Under the pieces are notes generated by a model that saw only the letters and a program-made list of their open reading frames with translations, was not told the DNA's origin and ran no database searches. A program made the position numbers and the translations under genes. A stretch of 5,519 nt of DNA. Origin: Deltaproteobacteria bacterium. GTDB taxonomy: Bacteria; Desulfobacterota; Desulfovibrionia; Desulfovibrionales; Desulfovibrionaceae. The stretch is taken from positions 1 through 5,519 of the forward strand of contig JAIRVN010000202.1 in NCBI GenBank assembly GCA_031253875.1. Reading direction: 5' to 3'. Positions within the stretch are counted from its first letter, which is position 1; each line of letters begins with the position of its first letter. Below are positions 1 through 5,519 of this stretch, one piece after another.

Positions 1-51
1 AATATTGCCGAACTCCTGGCGTTTGTCGAACGGCAAAGTTCCAAGACATAA
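1..51 (+). CDS. C-terminal end of an unidentified upstream protein (partial)
   Basis: Frame 1 reads 16 sense codons (NIAELLAFVERQSSKT) and stops at TAA, bases 49-51. The composition, an amphipathic helix-like stretch (AELLAFVER) followed by a short polar tail, suits a real protein terminus. No start is visible, so the gene would begin outside the window. It runs in the same direction as the racemase that starts about 55 bases later, and no T-tract hairpin separates them, so co-transcription is possible. The fragment is too short to assign a family. It could also be chance open frame, because 51 bases without a stop is weak evidence. Confidence 0.4.
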   Translation, partial: NIAELLAFVERQSSKT

Positions 52-105
52 CCTGTCAATTTTTTCGCACGTTCAGCAGCAGGCAGGCAACATAGTTTCA
101 ACGAC

Positions 106-840
106 ATGATGAGCGGGTGGAGTATGGCGCAACAACAAGAAAAATGCGCGGGCGTTCTTGGCGGCATGGGGCCGGATGCAACGGTGGATTTTATGAACCG
201 GCTGATTCGCCTGGTGGACGCACAGGAAGACAGCGATCATATACGCTGCATTGTGGACAACAATCCCAAAGTGCCTTCGCGTATCAAGGCGCTGTTTGAG
301 GGCGGCAAGGAAGACCCCGCTCCCTGTCTGATGGACATGGCCCGCCGGCTGGAGGTCTGGGGCGCGGATTTTCTCGTCATGCCCTGCAATACCGCTCACC
401 ATTACCACGGACAGATACAGCGCGCCGTGCGCATCCCCGTGCTGAACATGATCGAACTTGCTGCCGGGGCCGTGCGGCAAACATTCCCGCATCTGCGCAA
501 GGTGGGCATCCTGGCGACCAGCGCCACGGTGCGGGTGGGGCTGTATGAGAAGGCTTTCGGCGCGCTCGGGATTGACACGCTGTATCCCGATGCAGCCGAA
601 CAGGCCGAACTGCTTGATCTCATCAAGAGCATCAAGGCCGGACAGATCGGGCAGGCCCAACGCGCCGCGTTGATTGCAACAGGCCGGCATGTGCTGGAAA
701 AGGGCGCGCAGGCGCTTGTGCTTGCCTGTACCGAGTTGAGCGTGATCGCTCCGCGGAAGGACGAACTGCCGTTTGTGGATGCCTCGCAGGCCTTGGCGGA
801 AGAGACTTGGGCCATCGTCAAGCAGGGCAAAGCGCTCTGA
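106..840 (+). CDS. Aspartate/glutamate racemase family protein (cofactor-independent amino acid racemase)
   Basis: Likely a cytosolic PLP-independent racemase interconverting L- and D-aspartate, or a related amino acid such as glutamate. The 244-residue length fits the family. Visible hallmarks are the N-terminal GGMGPDAT motif (residues 19-26), the first catalytic cysteine in MPCNTAHHY (Cys94) and the second in LACTELS (Cys208). These are the two thiols that form the two-base mechanism in this family, so the enzyme looks intact. Substrate cannot be read from sequence; broad-specificity YgeA-like activity is an alternative. The start is uncertain. ATG codons lie at 106, 109 and 124 in the same frame. 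The 124 start gives a more family-like N-terminus (MAQQQEKCAGVLGGMG), but its nearest GGAG (119-122) is too close to be a good Shine-Dalgarno site. The 106 start has only a weak purine stretch (81-87) upstream. The gene converges on fliS, and no dedicated promoter was recognised. Confidence 0.9.
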   Translation: MMSGWSMAQQQEKCAGVLGGMGPDATVDFMNRLIRLVDAQEDSDHIRCIVDNNPKVPSRIKALFEGGKEDPAPCLMDMARRLEVWGADFLVMPCNTAHHYHGQIQRAVRIPVLNMIELAAGAVRQTFPHLRKVGILATSATVRVGLYEKAFGALGIDTLYPDAAEQAELLDLIKSIKAGQIGQAQRAALIATGRHVLEKGAQALVLACTELSVIAPRKDELPFVDASQALAEETWAIVKQGKAL

Positions 841-862
841 AAACCGTTCCCTTGCGCCACGT

Positions 863-892
863 AAAAAAGCCCTCCAGCCAAGGCCGAGGGCT
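863..892 (-). terminator. Rho-independent terminator of the fliD-fliS unit
   Basis: Read on the - strand, a 7-bp perfect stem AGCCCTC/GAGGGCT (bases 886-892 and 868-874) encloses an 11-base loop and is followed directly by a T-run (the A-tract at 863-868 on the + strand). It lies about 28 bases past the fliS stop. On the + strand the stem is followed by CGATTATG rather than a T-run, so it should not act well for the convergent racemase gene. Confidence 0.85.
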
Positions 893-919
893 CGATTATG
901 AGAGATGCGCGGACGCGCT

Positions 920-1609
920 CTATCCCTGCGCGGCCAGTTTGCCATAGGCCGCCATGCCTTTGCCGAATCCGCCAGTGGCGGATGGCATGGTGTGGGGCGC
1001 GGAAGCGTTTGCGGGCATGTTTGCGGTCTCTGTTGCGGAGGCAGTCGGCGAGGGCGCGGATGTCTGTGGGGTCGCTGCGGGACTCAAGGTCATTGTCTGA
1101 TAGGCGGCCTGTGCCTGCAAACGGCCCATGGCGCTTGGGGGAGCCGGCATGTTCTGTTGCATGATGGGGGCATTGCGCTTTGCCATGGCGGCTTCCTGCG
1201 GGTTCTGGCGCGCGCTGATCTGGGCGGCCGCCGCCTGGGCCTCGGGGGTGTTGATAATCTGGGCGTATGCGTTACGCAGTCCGGAAAGGATGGCAACCAC
1301 GCTGTCAAGCTGTTTCACATCCAGTTTGACATTCGCTTGCAGCAGCCTGGCGGTGCAAAGAAAATACAAATTATTCAGATTTTCCGCCAGAGTGCCGCCT
1401 TTTTCCATATTCAGGGAAGCAGCGAGCTCATTGACAATGTCAATGGTTTTGGAAATGAGCGTGCCTTTGCCGGCCATATCGCGCGCCAGCATTTTTTCTC
1501 TGGCCTGGGCCAGAAATTTGAGCGCGCCGTCATACAGCATGAGCAGCAACTGCCCCTGATCGGTGGTGGCGATGTGGGTGCTGAAGTACGCTTGGGCTCC
1601 CTTTTGCAT
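920..1609 (-). CDS. fliS: Flagellar export chaperone FliS with long C-terminal tail
   Basis: FliS binds the disordered C-terminus of flagellin in the cytoplasm, prevents premature polymerisation and delivers it to the type III export gate. Residues 1-120 form the expected all-helical domain: the N-terminal AQAYFST segment, the signature LLLMLYDGALKFL (21-33) and the helix with LNNLYFL (78-84). The start ATG at 1609 is fixed by AGGAGA (1617-1622) with 7-base spacing. The protein is 229 residues, whereas FliS is usually about 125-150. Residues 121-229 are an Ala/Pro/Ser/Thr/Met/Gln-rich low-complexity tail that ends in GGFGKGMAAYGKLAAQG and looks disordered. The gene lies 82 bases downstream of fliD on the same strand and just ahead of a terminator, so it is probably the last gene of the fliD unit. 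Identity of the core is firm; the tail's role is unknown. Confidence 0.95.
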   Translation of the reverse strand: MQKGAQAYFSTHIATTDQGQLLLMLYDGALKFLAQAREKMLARDMAGKGTLISKTIDIVNELAASLNMEKGGTLAENLNNLYFLCTARLLQANVKLDVKQLDSVVAILSGLRNAYAQIINTPEAQAAAAQISARQNPQEAAMAKRNAPIMQQNMPAPPSAMGRLQAQAAYQTMTLSPAATPQTSAPSPTASATETANMPANASAPHTMPSATGGFGKGMAAYGKLAAQG

Positions 1610-1616
1610 ATCGTGT

Positions 1617-1622
1617 TCTCCT
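1617..1622 (-). promoter_or_regulatory. fliS ribosome binding site
   Basis: AGGAGA on the - strand lies 7 bases before the ATG at 1609. This supports the chosen FliS start and shows that fliS has its own initiation signal rather than being translationally coupled to fliD. Confidence 0.85.
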
Positions 1623-1635
1623 GAAAAATTCCCGT

Positions 1636-1648
1636 GCCCCTATGGGGC
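1636..1648 (-). other. Short GC hairpin in the fliD-fliS spacer
   Basis: A perfect 5-bp inverted repeat GCCCC/GGGGC with a 3-base loop lies in the 82-base spacer, 14 bases upstream of the fliS Shine-Dalgarno site. A run of five T on the - strand follows only after a 7-base gap (ACGGGAA), so it is a poor intrinsic terminator. It may stabilise an mRNA end, attenuate weakly, or mean nothing. Confidence 0.35.
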
Positions 1649-1691
1649 GTTTGGCAAAATATATGCGTCAACGCGGCATGCGGACGGCTTT

Positions 1692-4600
1692 CTACTGAAT
1701 GCCCGGACCGAGTTTGGCTATTTCGCCTTCCAGCCGTTGCTGATTGGCGTTGTATCGGCCAAGCAGCGTATCCAGGCGCGCGAAAGCAAGCTTTTGCGTC
1801 TGTTCCCAGTTGCTGAGGCGCGTCTGTTCGCGTTCAATCTTTTTGTCAATGCCTTCCATGATGGCCGCATAGTTGCGCTTTAAGATTTCCAGCGCGCCGC
1901 CGATATGGTTGATGGAGTCATAGGTTTTTGTTTCAGCAGTAAAAAAGTCCTCCATTTCGCGGACTTTTCCCTGTTTTATTGAGACTTTGCCGACATGGGT
2001 TCCTTCATTGAGGTTGTCGATCTGTATAGCCAGACCGGCGGACGGCCCGCTTGCGGAGGTGAACCAATAGCCTTCCATGGTGCTGTCCTGGACCGCCTTT
2101 CTGCCGTCGATCCATACCTCGATGATGGGAACATTGGGCGCTGCGGCGGCATAGCTGACCGTATAGCTCACATCGTAGGTTCCGGCCTTGGTGCCGCCCT
2201 TGACGTGCGAAGCGTAGCGGAAATCTGCCGAAGTGCTGCTGCCTTCGTCGTCGCAGGCGAAGAAATCGAGCAGAGCGTCGAGTTTTGTACCCAGCGCCGC
2301 GTCAAAGGACTTCTCATCCATGTCCTGTACGCTGGCGATGATGGAGGACGGAGCGATGACAAGCAGCCCGTAATTGGGGTCGCTCTTATCGCTGACGGTT
2401 TTGATGCCGATTTGCGACAGCGAGGAAATGAGATCGCCGCTGAGCAGGTCGCTGCCCATAATTTTCTGAAAGCCCGAGGGCATGCCGGTTGCCAGACTCT
2501 GCATGCGCGAGTTGAGCAACTGCACGCCGTAGTTGCCTGTCAGTACGGAACCAATTTTTTTGGCGGCAGCGCTTTTGTCATCCTTGTTGGTCACCGAAAA
2601 ATTGTAGCCCGAGGTGCTGTCATCCACCTTGGAAAGCTCTCTGATGGTCAGGAGTACGGAGTTTACGGCGTCCAGGAAGTTCTGGATGTTTTGCCGCACC
2701 GAATCCGTATCCGTGGCGATGGAGATCTGTGCCTTGCCGAGATCGAAGACGGTGATGGTCACGCCATCAAGCACGCCGCTTATATTGTTGGAGGTGGATT
2801 CAAGTTCGTCGGGCCAGTTGTCGAGTTTGAACTTCGCGTTTTGCGGCTCCTGCACCACCCAGCCGCCGAAGGTAAAGCTGCCCGACATGCTGTTGCCGGA
2901 GATTGCCCCATTGGTGCTGGTGACGATGTTCGCGCCTTGCAGCCCCGCGTTTTGACTGACCGAAGCCCCGTCAAGGCTGATGGCCAGCCTGGAGCTGTCG
3001 TTGGGGTCTGTGACCAGAGCCGCGACGGTGGAACCGGCAGTCGCGTTGATCGTATCCACCACGTCCTGGGCGCTGGCTCCCGGAGCGAGATTGCAGGAAT
3101 AGTTCGTGCCGTCAACGCTGAAGGAAAAGGTCTGTGTGCCGACGGCAGTCGCACTGCCGTTCAGGCTCAGGCCGTTTATGCCCCCTGCTGCGCTGGCTCC
3201 TTCGATATTCAGGGTATAGCCCTGGCTCAGATCCGTTGGGTCCACGGCCGTGACGGAGGCGATTTTGCCGAGTCCCTGAGCGTTTATGGCGTTGGCGATG
3301 TCTTGCAGGGACGCGTTGGCGTCCACGGCCACGGAATACGATGTCCCGTTGACGGTAAATTCGAAATCGCCCGCCGCATTGCCGAGGGAATACGATGGAG
3401 AGCGCGCGCTGGTGAAAGTATCGCTCTGCCAGGTGTTTGTGGGGATGGCGATATCGCCTGCGGAGGCGAAAGAACGCAGGCTGGTCCAGGAATCCGGCGT
3501 AATGGTGAGCCCGTTTGCGGCTTGGCCGCTTGAGCCGTTGACGCCCGCGCCGTTGGCCGAGGCGGCGCCGGCGATTTGTATCGTATAGTTACCGCTGGCA
3601 TTTTGCACCAGCGAGGCCACGTCGGCAGCGCCGGCATGTTTTGCCCGGTACGCCTCGTTGACGGCGTTGACCAAATCCTGAGCCGTGCTGACGCCGGGAA
3701 AGACATCAACCGAGAAATTTTCTGAACCTATATTGAAGGTGAAGGCTTTGGCAGTGCCGTCCGGAGCGGAGCTGCCCGTAAGGGTGGCGCCGTTTACGCC
3801 CGTAAAATTGGTAGCTCCGTTGATGCGCAAGACATAGCCGTTGGCGGGATCTCCGTTGATGGCTTCGGCGCTGGCTATCTGTCCAAAACCCACAGTATTG
3901 ATCTTGGCGACCAGATCTTGCAGCGAAGTATTGTCAGCAACCAGGATACTTCGCGTTGTCCCGTTGACGGTAATATTGAACTGGCCCGCGCCGCTGTGGA
4001 TGACGTCATTCAGGCCGGTGACGCTGTTGTCGCTTTTCCATGCGTTGATTATGGGGGTGACGGCTTCGCTTGGGCCGTAAGCATTGGAGCTCGTCCAATA
4101 CGAGGCGCCGATGGTGCCCGCCGTTGCCGGCCCCCTGACCGAAGTCGCGCCCGTGATGATCAGATTGCCGTTGGCATCCAGACTTGCGGTATTCGGGCCG
4201 GACGCGCTGTTGATGGCGTTTATCAGATCATCGGCTGTGGTGGTGTTCGTAATGGCGATGATCTGCTCGGAACCGAAGCCCAGCGTGTATCTGAATTCGC
4301 CCGCGCCCGTGCCGGCGCTCCATATTGTGTCGGTTCCGGCATAGGATTGGGAACTCTGCCAGGCCGGCGAGCCGAGAAAATTCAGCCCAGCGGTCGGCGT
4401 AATGCTCAAGGTGGCGTCGCTGCCGGAATCTTTGCCCTGGATTTGCAGCCTGTATGTGGAACCGGACTGTACGATACTGGCGCGTATGCCCTTGTTCTGC
4501 GGGTCGTTGTTGACCATGTTGACAAAGGATTCAAGGCTGGTGTTGCCCGCTATTTGCAGTGTGCGCGTCTGCCCCTTGTAGGTATAGGTGAATTGCGTAT

Positions 4601-4991
4601 TTTGCGTGGAGATGGCGGCATTTTTGCTCGCATACTCTGTTTGGCAGCTCCAGATGGCGTTGCTGGCAAGTTGGGTTACTTCTATGGAATGAGCGCCGTC
4701 CAGAGCTTTGCCGGTGGCGCTCAAAGTGGCGATTTGCGGGTTGGAGCTGGCAGTAAGCTTGGAGACGAACTTGTCCCGCGAGTTGATGAGAGACAGGGCG
4801 GCTTTGGCTTCGCGCATGCTCTGCAGTACGGTTTCAAAAGCTTGGGCGCGTGCTTGCCAGTCAGCCTTCCACCTTTCCATGCGCTGCATGGGGATGGATT
4901 CGATTTTCTTGAGCTGCGCGATGATGGAACCGAAGTCCGTACCGCTGCCAAGACCCTGGAAGTTGATGGAACCTGAAATATAATCCGCCAT
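1692..4991 (-). CDS. fliD: Flagellar filament cap protein FliD (hook-associated protein 2), enlarged
   Basis: FliD is exported through the flagellar type III apparatus and forms the oligomeric cap under which flagellin subunits fold at the filament tip. The start ATG at 4991 follows GAGGAG with 6-base spacing and gives MADYISGSINFQGLGSGTDF, a typical FliD N-terminus. Residues 11-115 match the FliD N-terminal domain, including a helical segment at about 22-70. Residues 134-676 hold six hook-IN type repeats beginning at about F134, F233, F338, F417, F543 and F622. Residues 735-1099 match the FliD C-terminal domain (helix VRQNIQNFLDAVNSVL at 765-780). This part contains a beta-rich insert at about 922-1008 and ends in a helical, coiled-coil-like stretch at 1035-1095. 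The 1099-residue length compares with about 400-700 for most FliD proteins; the excess lies mainly in the repeat array, which should form exposed cap-surface domains. There is no signal peptide, as expected for flagellar export. The frame is intact throughout, and the gene is probably co-transcribed with fliS. Confidence 0.95.
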   Translation of the reverse strand: MADYISGSINFQGLGSGTDFGSIIAQLKKIESIPMQRMERWKADWQARAQAFETVLQSMREAKAALSLINSRDKFVSKLTASSNPQIATLSATGKALDGAHSIEVTQLASNAIWSCQTEYASKNAAISTQNTQFTYTYKGQTRTLQIAGNTSLESFVNMVNNDPQNKGIRASIVQSGSTYRLQIQGKDSGSDATLSITPTAGLNFLGSPAWQSSQSYAGTDTIWSAGTGAGEFRYTLGFGSEQIIAITNTTTADDLINAINSASGPNTASLDANGNLIITGATSVRGPATAGTIGASYWTSSNAYGPSEAVTPIINAWKSDNSVTGLNDVIHSGAGQFNITVNGTTRSILVADNTSLQDLVAKINTVGFGQIASAEAINGDPANGYVLRINGATNFTGVNGATLTGSSAPDGTAKAFTFNIGSENFSVDVFPGVSTAQDLVNAVNEAYRAKHAGAADVASLVQNASGNYTIQIAGAASANGAGVNGSSGQAANGLTITPDSWTSLRSFASAGDIAIPTNTWQSDTFTSARSPSYSLGNAAGDFEFTVNGTSYSVAVDANASLQDIANAINAQGLGKIASVTAVDPTDLSQGYTLNIEGASAAGGINGLSLNGSATAVGTQTFSFSVDGTNYSCNLAPGASAQDVVDTINATAGSTVAALVTDPNDSSRLAISLDGASVSQNAGLQGANIVTSTNGAISGNSMSGSFTFGGWVVQEPQNAKFKLDNWPDELESTSNNISGVLDGVTITVFDLGKAQISIATDTDSVRQNIQNFLDAVNSVLLTIRELSKVDDSTSGYNFSVTNKDDKSAAAKKIGSVLTGNYGVQLLNSRMQSLATGMPSGFQKIMGSDLLSGDLISSLSQIGIKTVSDKSDPNYGLLVIAPSSIIASVQDMDEKSFDAALGTKLDALLDFFACDDEGSSTSADFRYASHVKGGTKAGTYDVSYTVSYAAAAPNVPIIEVWIDGRKAVQDSTMEGYWFTSASGPSAGLAIQIDNLNEGTHVGKVSIKQGKVREMEDFFTAETKTYDSINHIGGALEILKRNYAAIMEGIDKKIEREQTRLSNWEQTQKLAFARLDTLLGRYNANQQRLEGEIAKLGPGIQ
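2880..3494 (-). repeat. Higher-order repeat unit 2 of fliD (residues 500-704)
   Basis: This is the second copy of the composite unit: linker tryptophans W502 and W521 (again 19 apart), then repeats starting at F543 and F622. A 16-base identity (+ strand GTCCCGTTGACGGTAA) occurs at 3343-3358 here and at 3958-3973 in unit 1, exactly 615 bases apart. An 8-base match (TCTTGCAG) at 3301-3308 and 3916-3923 has the same offset. Elsewhere the copies have diverged to roughly 35-40 percent protein identity, estimated by eye. Confidence 0.7.
2964..4592 (-). repeat. Array of six hook-IN type repeats inside fliD
   Basis: Six degenerate repeats of about 50-60 residues share the pattern F-x-[FYI]-[TSN]-[VLYI]-x(2)-G, then a short strand, then [ST]-x-[QED]-[DS]-[LVIF]-x(4)-N and a closing strand of the type Y-x-L-x-I-x-G. 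Spans by residue are 134-188, 233-283, 338-395, 417-476, 543-600 and 622-676. In DNA these are 4428-4592, 4143-4295, 3807-3980, 3564-3743, 3192-3365 and 2964-3128. The pattern resembles the flagellin hook-IN motif family known in flagellin-like and FliD proteins. That assignment is by eye, not by profile search. Confidence 0.75.
3495..4103 (-). repeat. Higher-order repeat unit 1 of fliD (residues 297-499)
   Basis: This is the first copy of a composite unit. It has a tryptophan-bearing linker (W299 and W318, 19 apart), the repeat starting at F338 and the repeat starting at F417. Every one of these landmarks recurs 203-205 residues later in unit 2. The two units share VNGT at the first repeat, SLQD in its helix and QIAS versus KIAS after it, so a duplication of the whole block is more likely than independent gain of single repeats. 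Confidence 0.7.
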
Positions 4992-4997
4992 GATCTG

Positions 4998-5003
4998 CTC
5001 CTC
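4998..5003 (-). promoter_or_regulatory. fliD ribosome binding site
   Basis: GAGGAG on the - strand lies 6 bases before the ATG at 4991 and decides the fliD start against the in-frame ATG at 5096. Part of it (4998-5001) can pair with 5007-5010 in a 4-bp hairpin with a 5-base loop. An A7 tract (5011-5017 read on the - strand) lies directly upstream. Confidence 0.88.
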
Positions 5004-5175
5004 AAGGGAGTTTTTTTCCGCTTTGGTGGCTGCGCCAAGCGATGCAAACCTGGTGCCAACGTGAACGGCGCAGCCCGTACGCGCGTTTGAAAACACCTTG
5101 CATTCCGTCGTATCGGCAGATTCCCGAAAAACTTAGGGAGCGATCCGTGCGCCCAAAAGCTTGGGGTCATCCACT
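5004..5175. other. Divergent fliD / rdgB intergenic region
   Basis: Apart from the sigma-28 promoter this region holds the fliD leader, with a possible imperfect hairpin near 5020-5040 (TTGG/CCAA stem with an 8-base loop). No convincing sigma-70 promoter for rdgB was found. The best + strand candidate is TTGAAA at 5087-5092, with a poor -10 that overlaps the sigma-28 -10. No RNA gene or small coding region is supported here. Confidence 0.5.
5110..5136 (-). promoter_or_regulatory. Sigma-28 (FliA) promoter for fliD-fliS
   Basis: On the - strand the sequence reads CTAAGTTT, 11 bases, GCCGATAC. The enterobacterial sigma-28 consensus is TAAAGTTT-N11-GCCGATAA, so the -10 element (5110-5117) matches 7 of 8, the -35 element (5129-5136) matches 6 of 8, and the 11-base spacer is exact. 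Transcription would begin near 5103, giving a leader of about 110 bases before the fliD ATG. Late, FliA-dependent expression is what is expected of cap and flagellin-chaperone genes. Confidence 0.85.
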
Positions 5176-5180
5176 GGAGG
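5176..5180 (+). promoter_or_regulatory. Strong Shine-Dalgarno site, candidate upstream start of rdgB
   Basis: GGAGG lies exactly 6 bases before a GTG at 5187 that is in frame with rdgB. Use of this start would add 16 residues ([16 protein letters not shown]) ahead of the family-like start at 5235. A second, weaker site (AAGGGG, 5224-5229) lies 5 bases before the ATG at 5235. Confidence 0.5.
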
Positions 5181-5234
5181 ATAATTGTGAAGTCGTGTAT
5201 GTCCATTGTAAAAAGCGCTCAACAAGGGGATGCC

Positions 5235-5519
5235 ATGGACTTGCCGAAAGTTGTTCTTGCCACGCGCAATGCCGGAAAAATCCGCGAACTGGCCGACGGT
5301 CTGCGCGCATTCGGTCTTGAGGTTCTTGGCCTGGATGCCTTTCCTGAAATGGAAGATGTAGCGGAAACAGGCATGAGTTTTGAGGAAAATGCTTTCCTCA
5401 AGGCCTGCGCCGTGGCCCGGTATACAGGATGCATCGCAGTGGCTGACGATTCCGGCGTTGAGGTGGACGCCTTGGGCGGCGCGCCGGGAATATATTCCGC
5501 CCGGTACAGCGATATGCGG
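5235..5519 (+). CDS. rdgB: XTP/dITP diphosphatase RdgB (HAM1 / non-canonical purine NTPase), 5' part
   Basis: RdgB hydrolyses dITP, ITP and XTP to monophosphates plus pyrophosphate in the cytoplasm, keeping deaminated purines out of DNA and RNA. The 95 residues visible carry the family signatures in order: [14 protein letters not shown] (6-19), which holds the substrate-binding T-x-N-x-x-[12 protein letters not shown] (47-57); and [24 protein letters not shown] (68-91), with the acidic DDSG that supplies the catalytic and metal-binding residues. The right edge cuts the gene about halfway, before the later conserved motifs, since family members are about 200 residues. The ATG at 5235 gives the usual N-terminus ([12 protein letters not shown]) and has AAGGGG 5 bases upstream. 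An in-frame GTG at 5187 with a better ribosome binding site is a serious alternative, and an ATG at 5199 is also in frame. The gene is transcribed divergently from fliD, and no functional link to flagella is implied. Confidence 0.93.
   Translation, partial: MDLPKVVLATRNAGKIRELADGLRAFGLEVLGLDAFPEMEDVAETGMSFEENAFLKACAVARYTGCIAVADDSGVEVDALGGAPGIYSARYSDMR

Noticed and set aside
5..36. Inverted repeat TTGCCG/CGGCAA near the left edge
   Set aside because: The arms are only 6 bp with a 20-base loop, no T-run follows, and it lies within the likely coding end of the upstream gene.
73..945. - strand open frame of 290 codons opposite the racemase
   Set aside because: It is codon-aligned antisense of a gene with clear catalytic motifs, and it would run through the fliS terminator. 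No coding evidence.
905..1624. + strand open frame of 239 codons opposite fliS
   Set aside because: It lies in codon register with fliS, which has clear FliS motifs and a good ribosome binding site. The antisense product is a shadow.
1995..3533. Long + strand open frame of 512 codons opposite fliD (and another at 3918-4976)
   Set aside because: It is in exact codon register with fliD on the other strand. In that register an antisense stop needs a TTA, CTA or TCA codon in fliD, and these are rare in this GC-rich gene, so long antisense frames arise passively. The translated sequence shows no recognisable domain.
4992..5096. 35-residue N-terminal extension of FliD starting at 5096
   Set aside because: The start would lie only a few bases after the predicted sigma-28 transcription start and has no ribosome binding site. 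The ATG at 4991 has GAGGAG at ideal spacing and gives a typical FliD N-terminus.
5087..5116. Possible sigma-70 promoter (TTGAAA) for rdgB
   Set aside because: No acceptable -10 hexamer lies at 16-18 bases spacing; the candidate coincides with the sigma-28 -10 on the other strand.
1..5519. Mobile elements, CRISPR arrays, tRNA or rRNA genes, toxin-antitoxin or defence systems
   Set aside because: No transposase, integrase, short direct-repeat array, tRNA-like fold or relevant protein motif was seen. The only repeats are the protein-coding repeats in fliD.

Overview
The window looks like an ordinary chromosomal stretch of a motile, moderately GC-rich Gram-negative bacterium. A member of the Desulfovibrionaceae or a related deltaproteobacterial group is the best guess. 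That guess rests on overall protein character, base composition and the fliD-fliS arrangement; it is an inference, because no rRNA or other taxonomic marker is present.

Layout from left to right: (1) bases 1-51 hold the last 16 codons and stop of an unidentified + strand gene. (2) A complete + strand gene, about 106-840, encodes a cofactor-independent aspartate/glutamate-family racemase with both catalytic cysteines. (3) A 79-base convergent gap holds a rho-independent terminator that reads on the - strand. (4) The - strand carries the flagellar pair fliD (4991 down to 1692) and fliS (1609 down to 920), separated by 82 bases. (5) A divergent intergenic region of about 0.2 kb lies upstream of fliD and contains a close match to a sigma-28 (FliA) promoter pointing at fliD. 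(6) A + strand gene, cut by the right edge, encodes the XTP/dITP pyrophosphatase RdgB (HAM1 family).

fliD and fliS very probably form one late flagellar transcription unit: sigma-28 promoter at 5110-5136, about 110 bases of leader, fliD, fliS, then the terminator at 863-892. FliD caps the growing filament and FliS chaperones flagellin, so both act at filament assembly. The racemase and RdgB are metabolic or housekeeping neighbours with no evident link to flagella.

The most unusual content is protein architecture. FliD is 1099 residues, about twice the usual size. It is enlarged by six hook-IN type repeats, four of which form a duplicated pair of about 205 residues whose register is still exact at the DNA level (615 bases). 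FliS carries a low-complexity tail of about 109 residues that the standard chaperone lacks. I see no mobile element, CRISPR array, RNA gene, toxin-antitoxin or defence system, and no convincing undescribed multi-gene system.
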